Under the pieces are notes generated by a model. It saw only the letters and a program-made list of their open reading frames with translations, was not told the DNA's origin and did not search any database. A stretch of 64,000 nucleotides of DNA from Endomychus coccineus (Eukaryota; Arthropoda; Insecta; Coleoptera; Endomychidae), in assembly GCA_958510875.1 (NCBI GenBank), contig OY294068.1, forward strand, positions 81,649,978 to 81,713,977. The letters run 5' to 3'. Made by a program: the position numbers and the translations under genes. Below, in pieces: positions 42,410 through 54,325 of this stretch; position 1 is the first letter of the stretch, and every line of letters begins with the position of its first letter.

Positions 42410-42955
42410 AAAAATTTTCACAAACTGCAAAAATCACTAGAACTAGAACATAAATTCACATGAATTAAAAAGTTTACTGATAAACACAAATTTAAATCTA
42501 CACGAACTGGAAAGTTCACCAACACGAATTGCACAGTTTACTATTAAGACACAAATTCAGATTTCACCGAACTGCAAAGTTTACTGATAAACACAAATTT
42601 TAATTTACACGATCTGCAAAAGTTACTAGTGAGACAAAAATTCAAATTTACATGAACTGCAAAGTTTACTAGTGAAGTACAAATTCAAATTTACACGAAC
42701 TGCAAGGTTTATTGATAAACCTAAATTCGAATTTAAACGAACGCAAAGTTCAATAGTGAAACGCGAACCCCAATTTACATGAACTGCAAAGTTTACTGAC
42801 AGAAACAAATTTAAAACTACACGAACTGAAAACCGCACTAGTTAAACACAAATATGAATGTACACGAACTGCAAAATTTACTAGTGGAACACAAATTTGC
42901 ACGAACTGCATAGATTACTGATAAACACAAATTGGAATTACACGAACGATTTACT
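42410..42955. repeat. Minisatellite, about 46-bp units (about 11-12 copies)
   Basis: Degenerate units of AAATTTACACGAACTGCAAA then GTTTACTGATAAACAC. Unit length varies by a few bases, and divergence between units indicates age. Confidence 0.85.
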
Positions 42956-43204
42956 ATCCTTTCAGAGGTTTATATTTACAAAAATTTAAGTTTCTGACGG
43001 AACCAAATATCTAAGTTATCTTCATAATTCAGAAAAGTTGAAAGTTAAAGTGTCGTCTTTTGACAAACACACCTGTTGGGGCTAGGACTACTAGGATTAC
43101 AATAACATCCAGCGTGGAATCCGCGTCGGTTCATTTGATCATATAACCTAACAATGCTCATTAGATTTAAGGCAGGCGCCATTTTTGTTAATCACGGGTT
43201 AATG

Positions 43205-43355
43205 ACCTCTGATAAGGACTTTCCTGATGCCTATAACCTCAAATTTTGGAAGAAAAATTCCAATATCTACCTATCTCATTTTACAACATTCCATCGCTGG
43301 CTCACATGATGCTCTATGCAAATTATAGATTTTCCTCTCGTATAGTAAAAATATA
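43205..43355 (+). pseudogene. LINE 3'-end fragment (same family as 57.4 kb)
   Basis: Reads FPDAYNLKFWKKN then HFTTFHRWLT and DFPLV, matching the C-terminal tail of the LINE ORF2 at about 59400-59520 and at 27380-27480. Confidence 0.7.
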
Positions 43356-43359
43356 TAAA

Positions 43360-45215
43360 TATAAAACTTAGACTGGATGCTTTGGAACTAGAAAGTACTC
43401 TATTAATTACGAGTAGAATAAACATTAGTTAACAAGGGTGAATCCAGTAGTGTAGTATTGATCATGAGTAATTGTTAGTTGTACGACATCGATGATTCTA
43501 TTCTATATTCTCTAAATAAATAACCATAACACATTTTTTGTCTAAAAGTGATAATATGCGAACATGTCATATTATATCCTTATGCAATAACAATAATTGT
43601 TGTGCTTATGCAGTGTTCATTACAACGTAACTATAGAAACGTTTCTCAGATCAAACTGAAATATTCCCTGAAACACGATCCCGAAATTTAAAAACCCAAA
43701 TTAATAATTATTCTTAGATTTCTTAGTCGTCGTTTGAAAAAAAAATTGTATACGTTATTCGGAGCTGTGATTTTAGTAGCTCGGCTGGACCTATATTCCT
43801 CGCTCTGCTCGGCAGTTAAACTCCAGCCTTGTTACTTCAGCTCCTTATAACAAATATTCTATTGCACAGTCGACGTACCAATTTATATGCAAATTGTACC
43901 GGCATAAGAGTTTGTACTTTTGTAGTATCAGTGATGCTCCTACTTTACAATGATATGTAGTTCTAATACACATTATATTCCTTCAAAACAATGGACTAAT
44001 ATTAATGACAAATAGGTACATTGAAATAGCAAATTTGTAAATCGACATCCGGTATTTACCAAGCAATTGTATGAACGGATAGCATCAAACTGGAAAGCAC
44101 TTGGTAAAAGGACATTGTAATTGTTCAGCCTTGGCTGCAATGTTTGAGTTGAAAGTTGAAACGCACAAGAAGGTGTGGACCAGCCAATTCAATAAATAAA
44201 ACTTTTATAGCAGCGGGCTACCAAACTAACACACCAACTAACCTTTGAAATGCTGTTTTATAGAAACACATTATGCAATATTGAGAACAAATTCCGCCAT
44301 AACACTTTCCTATGCTCTACACTTGCTTCAGGAATGTTTATTCAGTTTAAATAACAAACTCGAATAACATCATTCACTAGATATACTGATATACAGTTCA
44401 TATTCAATTTCTATCGAAACTGGAGCAGATTTCAATTCATAAATTGATCATACACCTTTATAAAATTAAATTCATATAACTTTCGATTAAAGTTTCAGTG
44501 CTGGGCGCTACCTTGAATTCTTACATTCTACTGGATCATTAGAACTGAATGAAGGTAGAAGTAAATTTTATTTACTTGTGAACAATATTGTTGAATATAC
44601 ATTTTGGGCAAACTAGAAACATAATCTTATCGTCTTGAGGCAATGAACTGTTGATTCAAAAGAGCAATACTGTACAAACCTCAGAATAGTGCTTGATATT
44701 GCCATTAAAATTCCGTATACCATTGAATAATCTATCTCATCCATTGATATGGTTTGTTAAAATTGAAGAAATGTTATTATTATTATTTCACGTAAGAGTT
44801 AAGTAACATAATATGTAGCTATTTGCTACAAATTCGTACTTCCGCAAGCGAATAGTTTGGATTCTATGAAAGTATGTTACTTAATGAAGGTAGTATAAAT
44901 AGATCATTATTGCACGTGAATCTTTCAAGAGTGTTAACGATATTATCGGCCGTATTATATACCAGTTTTTGTCAACAACCCTTGAAAAAATAAGGTTATT
45001 TTTTAAATACCCGTCATACAAATCGTTAATGTATTTATATATTACTATAAGTACTAAAAGTCTTCATGCATGCTGAAAGATTTTCGCAATATGTCAGCTC
45101 TTAATGAAAGGTTAGAGAACTTATCCTAGCATCATACGGTATAATCCCAAGCATGCATTTTTGTCGGTAAAGCGCAGGAGCACTATGGATAGGATCGATA
45201 GTCCAGGTCACGAAC
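43360..45215. other. AT-rich DNA, nothing recognised
   Basis: Only short chance frames. Confidence 0.35.
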
Positions 45216-45217
45216 CG

Positions 45218-46417
45218 AAAAAAAAAATATGGTTACCTAGAATTTCAAAATTTTTTTGCGTTTTGTTCCTAATACCCCATCGATCATTCATGACTTTCAA
45301 GAACGCGGGGGTCGACCCTTCTACCCCCCAAAACGGGGCTTCAACCCCTCAGAGGAGCATTCTTATAAAACAATCCAAAAGTTTAGAAAATTAATGAAGG
45401 AATGAGCCGTCACGCAGTTGGTTTTCTCGGAAAACTCCCTCCAGATGGGAAATTTGGAAAATTTATATATAATATATAATTTATAATTTTGTCACAAAAA
45501 TGACCTCTAGTAGCTTTTTCGGGTCGCTGATCACGATTCCGCAGTTATTTTTCTCAAAAAATTATCTCCAGATAGAAAATTCCAAATTTTTCATGTGGAG
45601 GGAATTTTCCGAGGAAACTAACAGCGGAATCGTGATCAACGACCCAAAAACATACCAGGGGTCATTTTTGTAACGAAATTATACTTTATTATTCATAACC
45701 GTCTCAATAAAATCTCAAATTTTTCGAATTGTCCATCTGGAGAGAGTTTTTTGGGAAAAATAACAGCGGAATCGTGATCAGCGACCCGAAAAACCTACGA
45801 GAGTTCATTTTTGCAACAAAATTATACTTTATTATTCATAACCGTCTCAGGAAAATCTCAAATTTTCCCAATTTTCCATCTGAAGAGAGTTTTTTGAGAA
45901 AAATAAGGGCGGAATCGTGATCAACGACCTAAAAAACCTACTAGAAGTCATTTTTGAGACAAAATTATACTTTATTATTCATAACCGTCTCAGGAAAATC
46001 TCAAATTTCCCGAATTTTCCATCTGAAGAGAGTTTTTTGGAAAAAATAATAGCGGAATCGTGATCAGCGACCCAAAAAACCTACTAGAGTTCATTTTTGT
46101 AACAAAATTATAAAAGATATATTATATGTAAATTTTCCAAATTTCCCATCTGGAGGGAGTTTTCCGAGAAAACTAACTAGGGAATCGTAATCAGCGACAC
46201 GGAAAACATACTAGGGGTCATTTTCGGCTCTTAATTCATTAATTTTCTAAAGTTTTGAATTGTTTTTATAAGAATGCTCCTCTGAGGGGTTGAAGCCCCA
46301 TTTTGAAGGATAGAAAGGTTGACCCCCGCGGTCTTGATAGTTATGAATGATCTATGGGGTATTATAAACAACAAGCAAAATAAATTTTGAAATTCTAGAT
46401 TACTATATATATTTTTT
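45218..46417. mobile_element. Foldback element: 190-bp inverted arms around a 143-bp satellite
   Basis: Left arm about 45218-45410 and right arm about 46226-46417 are inverted copies, sharing GAATTTCAAAAT/ATTTTGAAATTC, GGGGTTGAAGCCCC and AGAGGAGCATTCTTATAAAA. Between them, GCGGAATCGTGATCA.CGACC recurs at 45624, 45766, 45909 and 46052 (142-143 bp apart), with one unit in inverse orientation at about 45523-45545. Open frames in the arms are chance. Confidence 0.85.
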
Positions 46418-46419
46418 TA

Positions 46420-47536
46420 TTATGGGCTTTTGCCCGCCTTATTGGCTGGACTACGATTCGTTACTACATAATTTGTGGTAAGCAATTTAAATTGTGGGAT
46501 AACTCAAGTAATCCAAGTCACATCACCACTAGTTACTCATATTCAAAATAGTGTTTTGTACCAATAGTGAAAAAAATGCATTAAATCATATGAGAATGAA
46601 ATAAAGACTATTTTTGAAAATATGTACATGAATTAGAGTAAAGAAGTTTGATTACACCAATCAACATGTATTTTGTCTTTTGTTAGTGTTCATTAACAAA
46701 CATTTGTGGAATTCAAAAGGTTTTATTTGTATGATGTTCTACGAGTATGTGTTATTTTTAGTTTTCATTTCCTCCTACTGTATGTCTGTTGAAACCAACA
46801 TAGCAATCTTTATGCAGAGGAATTGACCGGTTCTCGTCAAGTCAGTAGGATGGCGATGGAGGGTGTCTCTGACCTCCCGAGCTATTCTTTTGCTGATGTA
46901 ATGATATTAGAATGCTCTCATCTCCCCTACTTCCGTGCCAAATTATCATCAATTCATTTGAAGAGAGAGCGCGGATGTTATTTCACAAGACAATAATCAA
47001 CAAACATAGAATTTTGTAATAATCTGATCTGATACGAACATTTTCCATTCATATTATTGTCTGAAAAATAAAATTTTGAATTGCTTGATATATATTCATG
47101 TTTTGTAGCGATTTTGTTATTAACCAACACCATTTGATTTTTTGATCTTTTTCATCGTGTTTAGAGATCATATCCAGATTCTCAAATAATAGTAATATTT
47201 ATTAGTTCAAGTAACATGCAATAACATAAGTACCGCCATGACATACAACACGTCAGAAGGAAAAAATACTGAATAACATATAAGGATTAATGAAAACATG
47301 GTAAAGCTATGGAATTTATTATTAGAAATCATGTTGAATTATATTCCACGATATCATTTTATGTGATATGATAAATTCCTTTCTACATAATTTATATTTT
47401 GTGTATTCAAAATAATAAAAATCATTTTCTCTTTGATTTTTGAGTAAATTCATTCATTTCTCAATGCTTAATAATAAATATTATACTGAAATCTGATTCG
47501 TAACATTCACAATATCGAAGGAAAAAACTCAAGGAT
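46420..47536. other. AT-rich DNA, nothing recognised
   Basis: No feature supported. Confidence 0.35.
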
Positions 47537-47910
47537 GTAGACAGGCCAAAGAAGCGATGAACGCGCACCTTGTCCGAAAACAGAACAATATTCCTTGAGA
47601 CGGAAAAACCTTTGACTACTTATAGGAATCAACTGAGAAAATACATGCAGACAATGGATCTATTGGATAATCCGTTGTGTAGGGCTTCCGAAGAAGAGGA
47701 CTAGTCGGCGTGCACCTGGTAATCCCTCGCCAACACAAGAGTTCATATCGACGGAACTCAGACTGAGCATAACCAGCAATAGGGAGACCCCCTGGCTGAT
47801 GTGCTCTTGTGCGTTCAATACCTGGGGTGATTGGACACCAAGGAACACACCGGAGGCTATAGATAAAGTACAATGCTCCTAATGAGGACTGATAGGTCAC
47901 CCTCCCATTC
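47537..47910 (+). pseudogene. LINE ORF2 C-terminal remnant (RNase H-end type)
   Basis: Plus strand reads CRQAKEAMNAHL, then LRKYMQTMDLLDNPLCRASE then EED and a stop, then SLANTRVHIDG. This resembles the C-terminal end after the RNase H domain of I/R1/Jockey-clade ORF2 (the ...H..KM.....CRFC...EET.....CP.L...R stretch) with stops in place of some codons. Minus-strand open frames over the same DNA are shadows. Confidence 0.6.
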
Positions 47911-47914
47911 AATC

Positions 47915-48728
47915 TATAATCCAGATGTCATCATCATAGTAAATTATTCTTTTAAAATAAGTTTAAATTAGTTGGGATAACGGAGCGCAAAAAAATGTAT
48001 CTTGATTTCTAATTAACTCAAATCACACTTTTCACTTCCCTCACTTTAAGTAGTATAGCTCAAGGGAAGTATTGTAATCGAACTTAGATTAGGGAACCTA
48101 ATCTAAGTAATCGAACTAAAAAAAAATTTCGCGGATAGGTATATCAGTTTTGAGCATTTCTAAATCGATCTAGACTATCATTGACTATTTTCGTCACTGT
48201 GAAGGCGATTACGCTGTTCCTATTGGTCGTATGATTGAAGATTTTGCAGATCCCTTTAATGTGGTGAAAATAGGAATGTTATGGTTTTGGGCGCGGCAGC
48301 ACCAGCTTAGAGTGGTATTCCTGACATCCACCTTCATTGTTTCAAACGGAACTGTTTTTGTCTGGTAATAAATATATATCACACGTATATATTTAACATG
48401 CAGAAGTGGCCAAAATTCTCATTTTAAGATTCAAGTGACGTCATCGATGACATTTTCATAGTACATATGATAGCAAGTGTCAGTATAACACAAAGGTATA
48501 TTTTAGTGCGAAAGTTACCCTGACAGCAGGTGTCAGTATGAAACATTGTGTTGTGAAATACATTTTGTGAACCATCTGGAAAAAATTTCAAAGTACCATA
48601 GAGTATAATTTAAAGTCTCATTAATCATTTCCATTATATTTTTTGTTCCTGCAATCATTTACATTTGACACGCAGAAGTGTCCGAAAGCTGTTTTGCTTT
48701 TTGTTCTTTCAATTCATATTCTATTGTT
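47915..48728. other. AT-rich DNA, nothing recognised
   Basis: A short inverted repeat (TTAGATTAGG..CCTAATCTAA, near 48088) and a stretch resembling 26640-26690 are the only notes. Confidence 0.4.
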
Positions 48729-49724
48729 ATTTGAGTCATAAATGTTTATACAGTGTCACCATTAAAGTCAGCACCACATGGGATTTTTTTTTAATAGCTT
48801 CGGTTAAAATTTGATGTCGCGAACAGTTTTAGGTTCAAGTTAGAGTAAAAGTGACATTAACAGTTGTGGCTAAGCGAAATTCATTAGTTGTCAAATTTAA
48901 CATTTGTTGCAGAAAATATCATTTCTGAATCGAATTTGAAAAAAAATTATTTGAAAAAGGTGTTTCTACTGCAATTTTGTGTACGTGTGCATATTTTCAC
49001 AAGTCTAGGATAAAGTTGCGATTTTTGATATTTTTATCAAATAAAATAACATAATAATAATAAAATAAATAACATTTTTTTTTCTTCAAGGGATAACATT
49101 ATATATGGCTACTACACTAAATATTTCGATTTAATTACAACAGTGTCAATGTAACCGCTAACTTGCAATTTATTTACCATGGCCAACCTGCTGTTTTAAC
49201 CATTTTCTAATTACAACATATTCTGTTTTCAGAAAAGGTGCGGAAACTGAAGTTTAATTAAAACAATGCCTTCTTTGGACGTTTCCCTATATCTTACATG
49301 AATTCAATATTTTATAAGATTAAATACTCATGTCTTTTCAAAAGCACGATAAAATTATTGAAACAATTTTATTTTTTTAAAATATGGAAAGTAAATAAAA
49401 TATTCATCATGAAACTGACATGTGACTGTAGTATTATACAAATAAATTTTTACCAGTTAATAAATTTGGATTTGTAAAAAATATTTTATTTGATAAAAAC
49501 ATCAAAAACCGCAACTTCATCCTAGACTTTTGAAAATTTGCACACGTACATGAAATTGAGTAGAAACAACTTTTTCTAATACAAAGTCGATTCGCTTGGC
49601 CACAACTGTTAATGTCATTGTTGCTGTTCCCGACATCAAATTTAAACCAAAGGTATTTTCAAAAAAAATTCTCATATGGTGCGGACTTTAATGGTGACAC
49701 TGTATAAACATTTATGACTCAAAT
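48729..49724. mobile_element. Foldback/MITE-type element with about 270-bp inverted repeats
   Basis: Left ATTTGAGTCATAAATGTTTA then TACAGTGTCACCATTAAAGT; right the inverse, ending TATGACTCAAAT at 49724. Similarity of the arms continues inward past CTAGGATAAAGTTGCG (about 49006-49020) and its inverse (about 49510). No coding content. The TACAGTGTCACC ends resemble the TACAGGGTG ends at 59693, so a TA-duplicating mariner-type MITE is possible, in which case the matching outer flanks need another explanation. Confidence 0.75.
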
Positions 49725-50150
49725 TATCCGTAATATATATTTATTCATTCATGTATAACTCTTGTTATTCAATATTCGTTGAGCTATTATCCATGGAAAT
49801 AACTTTTTGATAATTCACGGTTCTAATGTTATGTGATTAGTAGATTAGTCAATTAACTAAGTTGTAAGTTTGTACGTATATAATATTTATAGAGAATATT
49901 CAAACTTTTAACAGAATCTTGAATACCAGTTATTTATGACTTGGAAGTATAACAAATGATAGTGGTATTAATATGTGGTATAACCACGAATTCGAGAGTT
50001 GGGACCAAGATATTGAATAATGATTTTATATATTTCAATAGGTTTAATATGATTATGCCAAGAGACTTGTCGATTGATCAATTTTGTTTTCTTATTGAGT
50101 TAATGTTTGACAATATTATAAGTACTTAAAGAGTCAGTTGGTTTTTCGTG
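49725..50150. other. AT-rich DNA, nothing recognised
   Basis: No feature supported. Confidence 0.35.
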
Positions 50151-50156
50151 AGAGGA

Positions 50157-50400
50157 TTAGAAATCAACGGCGGCAGATGAAAGCGACCACGAATGTAATG
50201 AACGGCTGAGCGGCGTTCGACTGGGGGTGATATTTATGAGGTGAGTATGCATGGTATTCCTCCGCAGTCCTGCTGCCGAAGTAACTGTTCCAAGCGCATT
50301 CCGAGCAGGCAGCCTTGAGAGTCCTTGCAAGCTGCGACCCAATCAGGACATCCTTTACTCCGTCCACTTCTTCTTTTCCAAGTGCTTCGGCGTCAAATAT
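50157..50400. other. GC-rich island, possible exon or promoter
   Basis: Stands out from the AT-rich surroundings. The plus strand has a consensus donor (ATGAG|GTGAGTATG at 50238) preceded by an open stretch (SDHECNERLSGVRLGVIF). The minus strand has a 67-codon frame starting MDGVKDVLIGSQLA without a good donor. Neither is convincing; it could be a 5' exon with promoter. Confidence 0.3.
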
Positions 50401-51319
50401 TTTCCAATTAACATATGAAATGGCATACCGACTCTCACGCGGTTACTGCACGCACGAGATGTACTAATAAAATTCAGTTGTTTAAAACGATTTCAAATAC
50501 GTAAAATGTGTGAATACTCCCTACAGCATCTAGCTATACTTTGTTCATTTTGACATAAATTCTAAAATAAATTTGCATGATTAACATTTTATTACAGAAA
50601 AGTAATGTCGGTAAACGTAACGTTAATCCCACAATTGAACATACATTCTATTGACCAATTATTATTACTTCGCTGTGCTAAATATGTTGATTTTTTCAAA
50701 GTTTAATTCATTGTTTAATTCCGACAATTTGGTTCTGATTATATCAAGATACTTGTAGACATCAATTGGCAAACTAATATCATTATTTTATGAATAATAA
50801 AATTGACACTCATTCCGATAAACCGAGAATACAATAGAGTATTTATCAGCCCAAAGTAATTTCAAATTATCCAGTTAAATTTGTACAATATCTAATATAT
50901 TTGGAGAGTCAAAACATGTATTTAAATATAAAACAACAGTAAAATATAGAAACAAATACGTACAGTATACAGTATAAATTATAAAATATAATGTAAGACA
51001 GAAAATAACATCAAGATTGTAGCTGACCACACATACAATAAGTTGAAAACTTTGTAATAAGCTATACTTTTCAAAGTTTAAATGAAAGTCACGACGAAAT
51101 AGACGCTAGGTAGTTGCAATAGAATTGTTATTCTTAAAGTAAATTTCAATTGCAAAATAAAGTTTAATATTTGACCAATTTCATGTTCAGAACTGAGATT
51201 ACGTTTCTCGCGAAACAGCTGTCTTCAATTTCCATTAATTACGAAAGCATGGCCACTTGATTTGATTTAGTTTCTCACTATATTATGAAATTGAGATTAC
51301 CTTTGAAAATGGTTACTCA
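50401..51319. other. AT-rich DNA, nothing recognised
   Basis: No feature supported. Confidence 0.35.
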
Positions 51320-54300
51320 CAGTGCCGTGCGGTGTATTCTGTCAGTATGATGTAAGTCTTCGAAATGGTCTCCCCAATATTTGTGATTAAAAAACTACGG
51401 AAAAACGTGAAAATAATATATTTATATAATATATTTTCAAACGTAACAATTTTCTATGAATGAATATAAACTCGTATAAACTTGAACATAAACATACATA
51501 TACTATAATTTCACTCTTCGAACTTTACATTTTGCAAATTCCTGAATGAGGGATGTATAGTCAAGAGAAACAGCTAATGTACATTCAATAGAAATTTATG
51601 CCAGATTTGACTGACTTATGGAATTGCGTGAATAGTTTTTCATTCATTTTAATTTGGAAAAACTTCTTTCTCAACTTGCTATAGTGTTAATAGAATTCTT
51701 AGCGCTATACAGGTGTTAGGATACAATGTGTTTAAATTATTTTGGCACAAATAGTAAATAACATTGAGTGGTTTCATTGAATCTTGTAATATGCGAGATA
51801 CATCACGTAATTCCTCTTGAAGATCATTCCCATTTACTTCTGACTCATTGTCGTCCGAAAGAATTGCTAGTGCAATGATTTTCAAGTATTTCATCAGTTA
51901 CATCACTGAGTTTGAATTTAAAATTTTTGCTGTGGGTTTCCAAAACGGTAAATCGTTCATTTCAAGAATTGAGTGTTATATCCGAAATATAATTAAAAAA
52001 GTTTATCCTAAATTTATCTTCCTTCGTTGAGCGTTCGTCTGTAGCTTTTCCGTCAAATTGACGCTTTTTTTCTTCTAGCTCTAACTTCACTTTCGGTAGG
52101 AAAATAAGTGCTGCAATTCTCAATTGTCCAAATCCGAGTTGCCTGTAACTTTTCTCTTTTTCTATTGTTTCCGCTAGCATCCTTGTCCAACCGATATATT
52201 CATGTTATAGACTGCAATAGCTTTGAATCATGCCAAAGAATTACACCCCATATAAACTTATATGTTTTTATACTTGTTGCCAATCCTCTTGCTTTAACTC
52301 TAGCTTCTGCATCTCGAGTGACGTCTTCCATTATTTCGAATAATGCATCATGTCATCACAAAGTTGATACCGCAAAGGTTTTAGTGCATCTATTCTGCTC
52401 GCCCACTTAGTAGCACTCAGAGTTAAATGTGAAACATGTTTTTTCAGCATCTCCCAGCGCTTTGTAGAACCAGAAAAGAAGTTATATAGTTCTTGTACAA
52501 CAGAAAAGAAGGTTGTTGTTTCTGTAGAAGAAGACGCTGCATCATTCACAAGTATGTTCAAAGAGTGACATGCACAAGGAATATAGAACGCCCGCCAATA
52601 CTTTTCAAGTATTCTGTTTTGTACACCCTTTCCGACTCTTTTCATATTAGTTCCATTGTCATAGCCTTGCCCTCTAGGCCACTTTATCTCAAAACCAATT
52701 TTTTTCAAAAAAGACAAAATAAGTTCTGTTAAGCCGTCTCCTGTTGAATAAGTTGCTTCAAAAAAACCAATAAAGAATTCGTCAATTTTGTATTTAATTT
52801 CAATTGGGTTGCATGTGACAACTCTTATTGTTAATGAGAGCTGTTCAATATGACTTACATCTGGGGTACAATCAGCAATTAGGGAAAATATTTAGCTCTT
52901 TTGGTTATTTCTACAATTTTACTTAAAATTTCATTTCCTATCAAATGTATAAGTTCTCCTTGTATATTATTGCTTAGATAAGTAACAGACCATTTATCAG
53001 ACTCTCGTTGAACTCTTCTGACAAGTTCTTCCACAACTGGATCAAACTCAGCAAACATATCAACCAGCTTTAGAAAATTTCCGTTATTTGGTTGAAACAA
53101 ATGCTCACTTGTTCCTCGAAAGGCTAAGCATTGTGAAGCCAATAGTCTAATTATTGGAATAATTCTCTTTAGAACTCCTCTCCAGTGCTGAATTTCCAAA
53201 TTCATAATTTCAGTCAGAATAACCTTTTTTAGACCAACCATAGGAAGACGAATTATCAAAGAATATGCAGCAAAAGCAAAAAACGACATCAGTTGTAACA
53301 GAGTAAATCAACCAATTTCTCTCAACAATTTCACCATTGCTTAATACTTTGCAATAATGAGAAGGTGAACATTTGCGCTTTCCTGTGTTGGTAGGAAATT
53401 CCAGTTCTTTAACTTGATGTGGACCTCTTTCAACTAGTATCTGACGAGTTTTGGATGACATGCAGAAAATATTCCATAGTGCAGGATCGTCAGAGATCTT
53501 GTCTATTTGCTGGAACTCACTGCTATTGCTATCATGCTTTTGATAATCTTCTGAGGGTGTGATTTCTTGACTTTCTTCAACAACTTCCTTAGGAGGTGAT
53601 TCAGACCTCGCTGATGAGTTCACCACATCCGAAGAGGTTGCTGTTGATGTGGGTATAGACGCTCCTGACTGAGGCTTAGGAACCAAGAATTCTTTCATGA
53701 CATGGCTTAGCTTTCTTCCCTCTTCATCTTTCTTTGAGCGTTTCTTTCCATTTTGGTTTCCAGACAGTCTTTTTCTTTTCTGATCCAGGCTGTTATAAGA
53801 ATATCAATTACCTAATATGTACCTTATAATATCTATCGTGAATTAAATTTGAACTTGATGTAAAATTGATAGGAATTACGCACTTGAAAAGCTGTAATTC
53901 AATTCTCTCACCTTTTCAGGCTTTTCAAATCATAGGCATTTAACAACGCACCACAACACGTACTGACACTTGTTGAAGAGTCTACTGTTGGAGACCAACT
54001 AACATGAAAATCAAATATCGCCATCTCGAAGAGTAAGTAGAAAACTTAATACGTGCGATTGTCTTTTGTGATACTTGTCGCCTACCGCCAAGCTCTTATT
54101 AAAAGCGGCCACTTTGCGCCCTCAGATAAAAAATCTAACGGCGCCGAACGCTCGCCTTTGCAAATGGTACCGACAATGAGCCCAGATGAGTAATATACAT
54201 AGGAAAGAAATCGTTGCATTTCAATTTTTTGTTAAATGTAGTCCAGTGATTTGACCTTTTGTCGCCCCCCTGAAAGTGCCGCCTGATGCGGTTGCCTGTT

Positions 54301-54325
54301 TGCATCATAGCACCGCACGGCGCTG
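51320..54325 (-). mobile_element. hAT-type DNA transposon, 3.0 kb
   Basis: Ends CAGTGCCGTGCGGTG (51320) and CACCGCACGGCGCTG (ending 54325) are inverted with one mismatch, CA...TG as usual for hAT. The flanking octamers GTTACTCA and GATATTTA agree at five positions, so the 8-bp target duplication has decayed or was altered. It carries the transposase relic described separately. Confidence 0.85.
51590..53790 (-). pseudogene. hAT transposase (ZMYM1/DUF4371-like) pseudogene
   Basis: Minus strand, four frame segments. 53698-53210: Ser-rich start, DDPALWNIFCMSSKTRQILV, then VVFCFCCIFFDNSS, the TTF-type zinc-finger region. 53289-52879: HWRGVLKRIIPIIRLLASQ, LAFRGTSEHLF and NNGNFLKLVDMFAEFDPV, the DUF4371 region. 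52717-52331: PRGQGYDNGTNMKRVGKGVQ and PCACHSLNILV, the central DDE-containing part. 52180-51590: KKRQFDGKATDE, then NTCIALRILLTL with a broken copy of the ...ASGER.FS.LK dimerisation segment. Frameshifts and stops separate the parts. A likely intron acceptor precedes the first segment (about 53790). Confidence 0.85.

Noticed and set aside
50157..50367. Upstream exon of the minus-strand host gene
   Set aside because: The open frame lacks a usable donor on the minus strand; the only strong donor there is on the plus strand.
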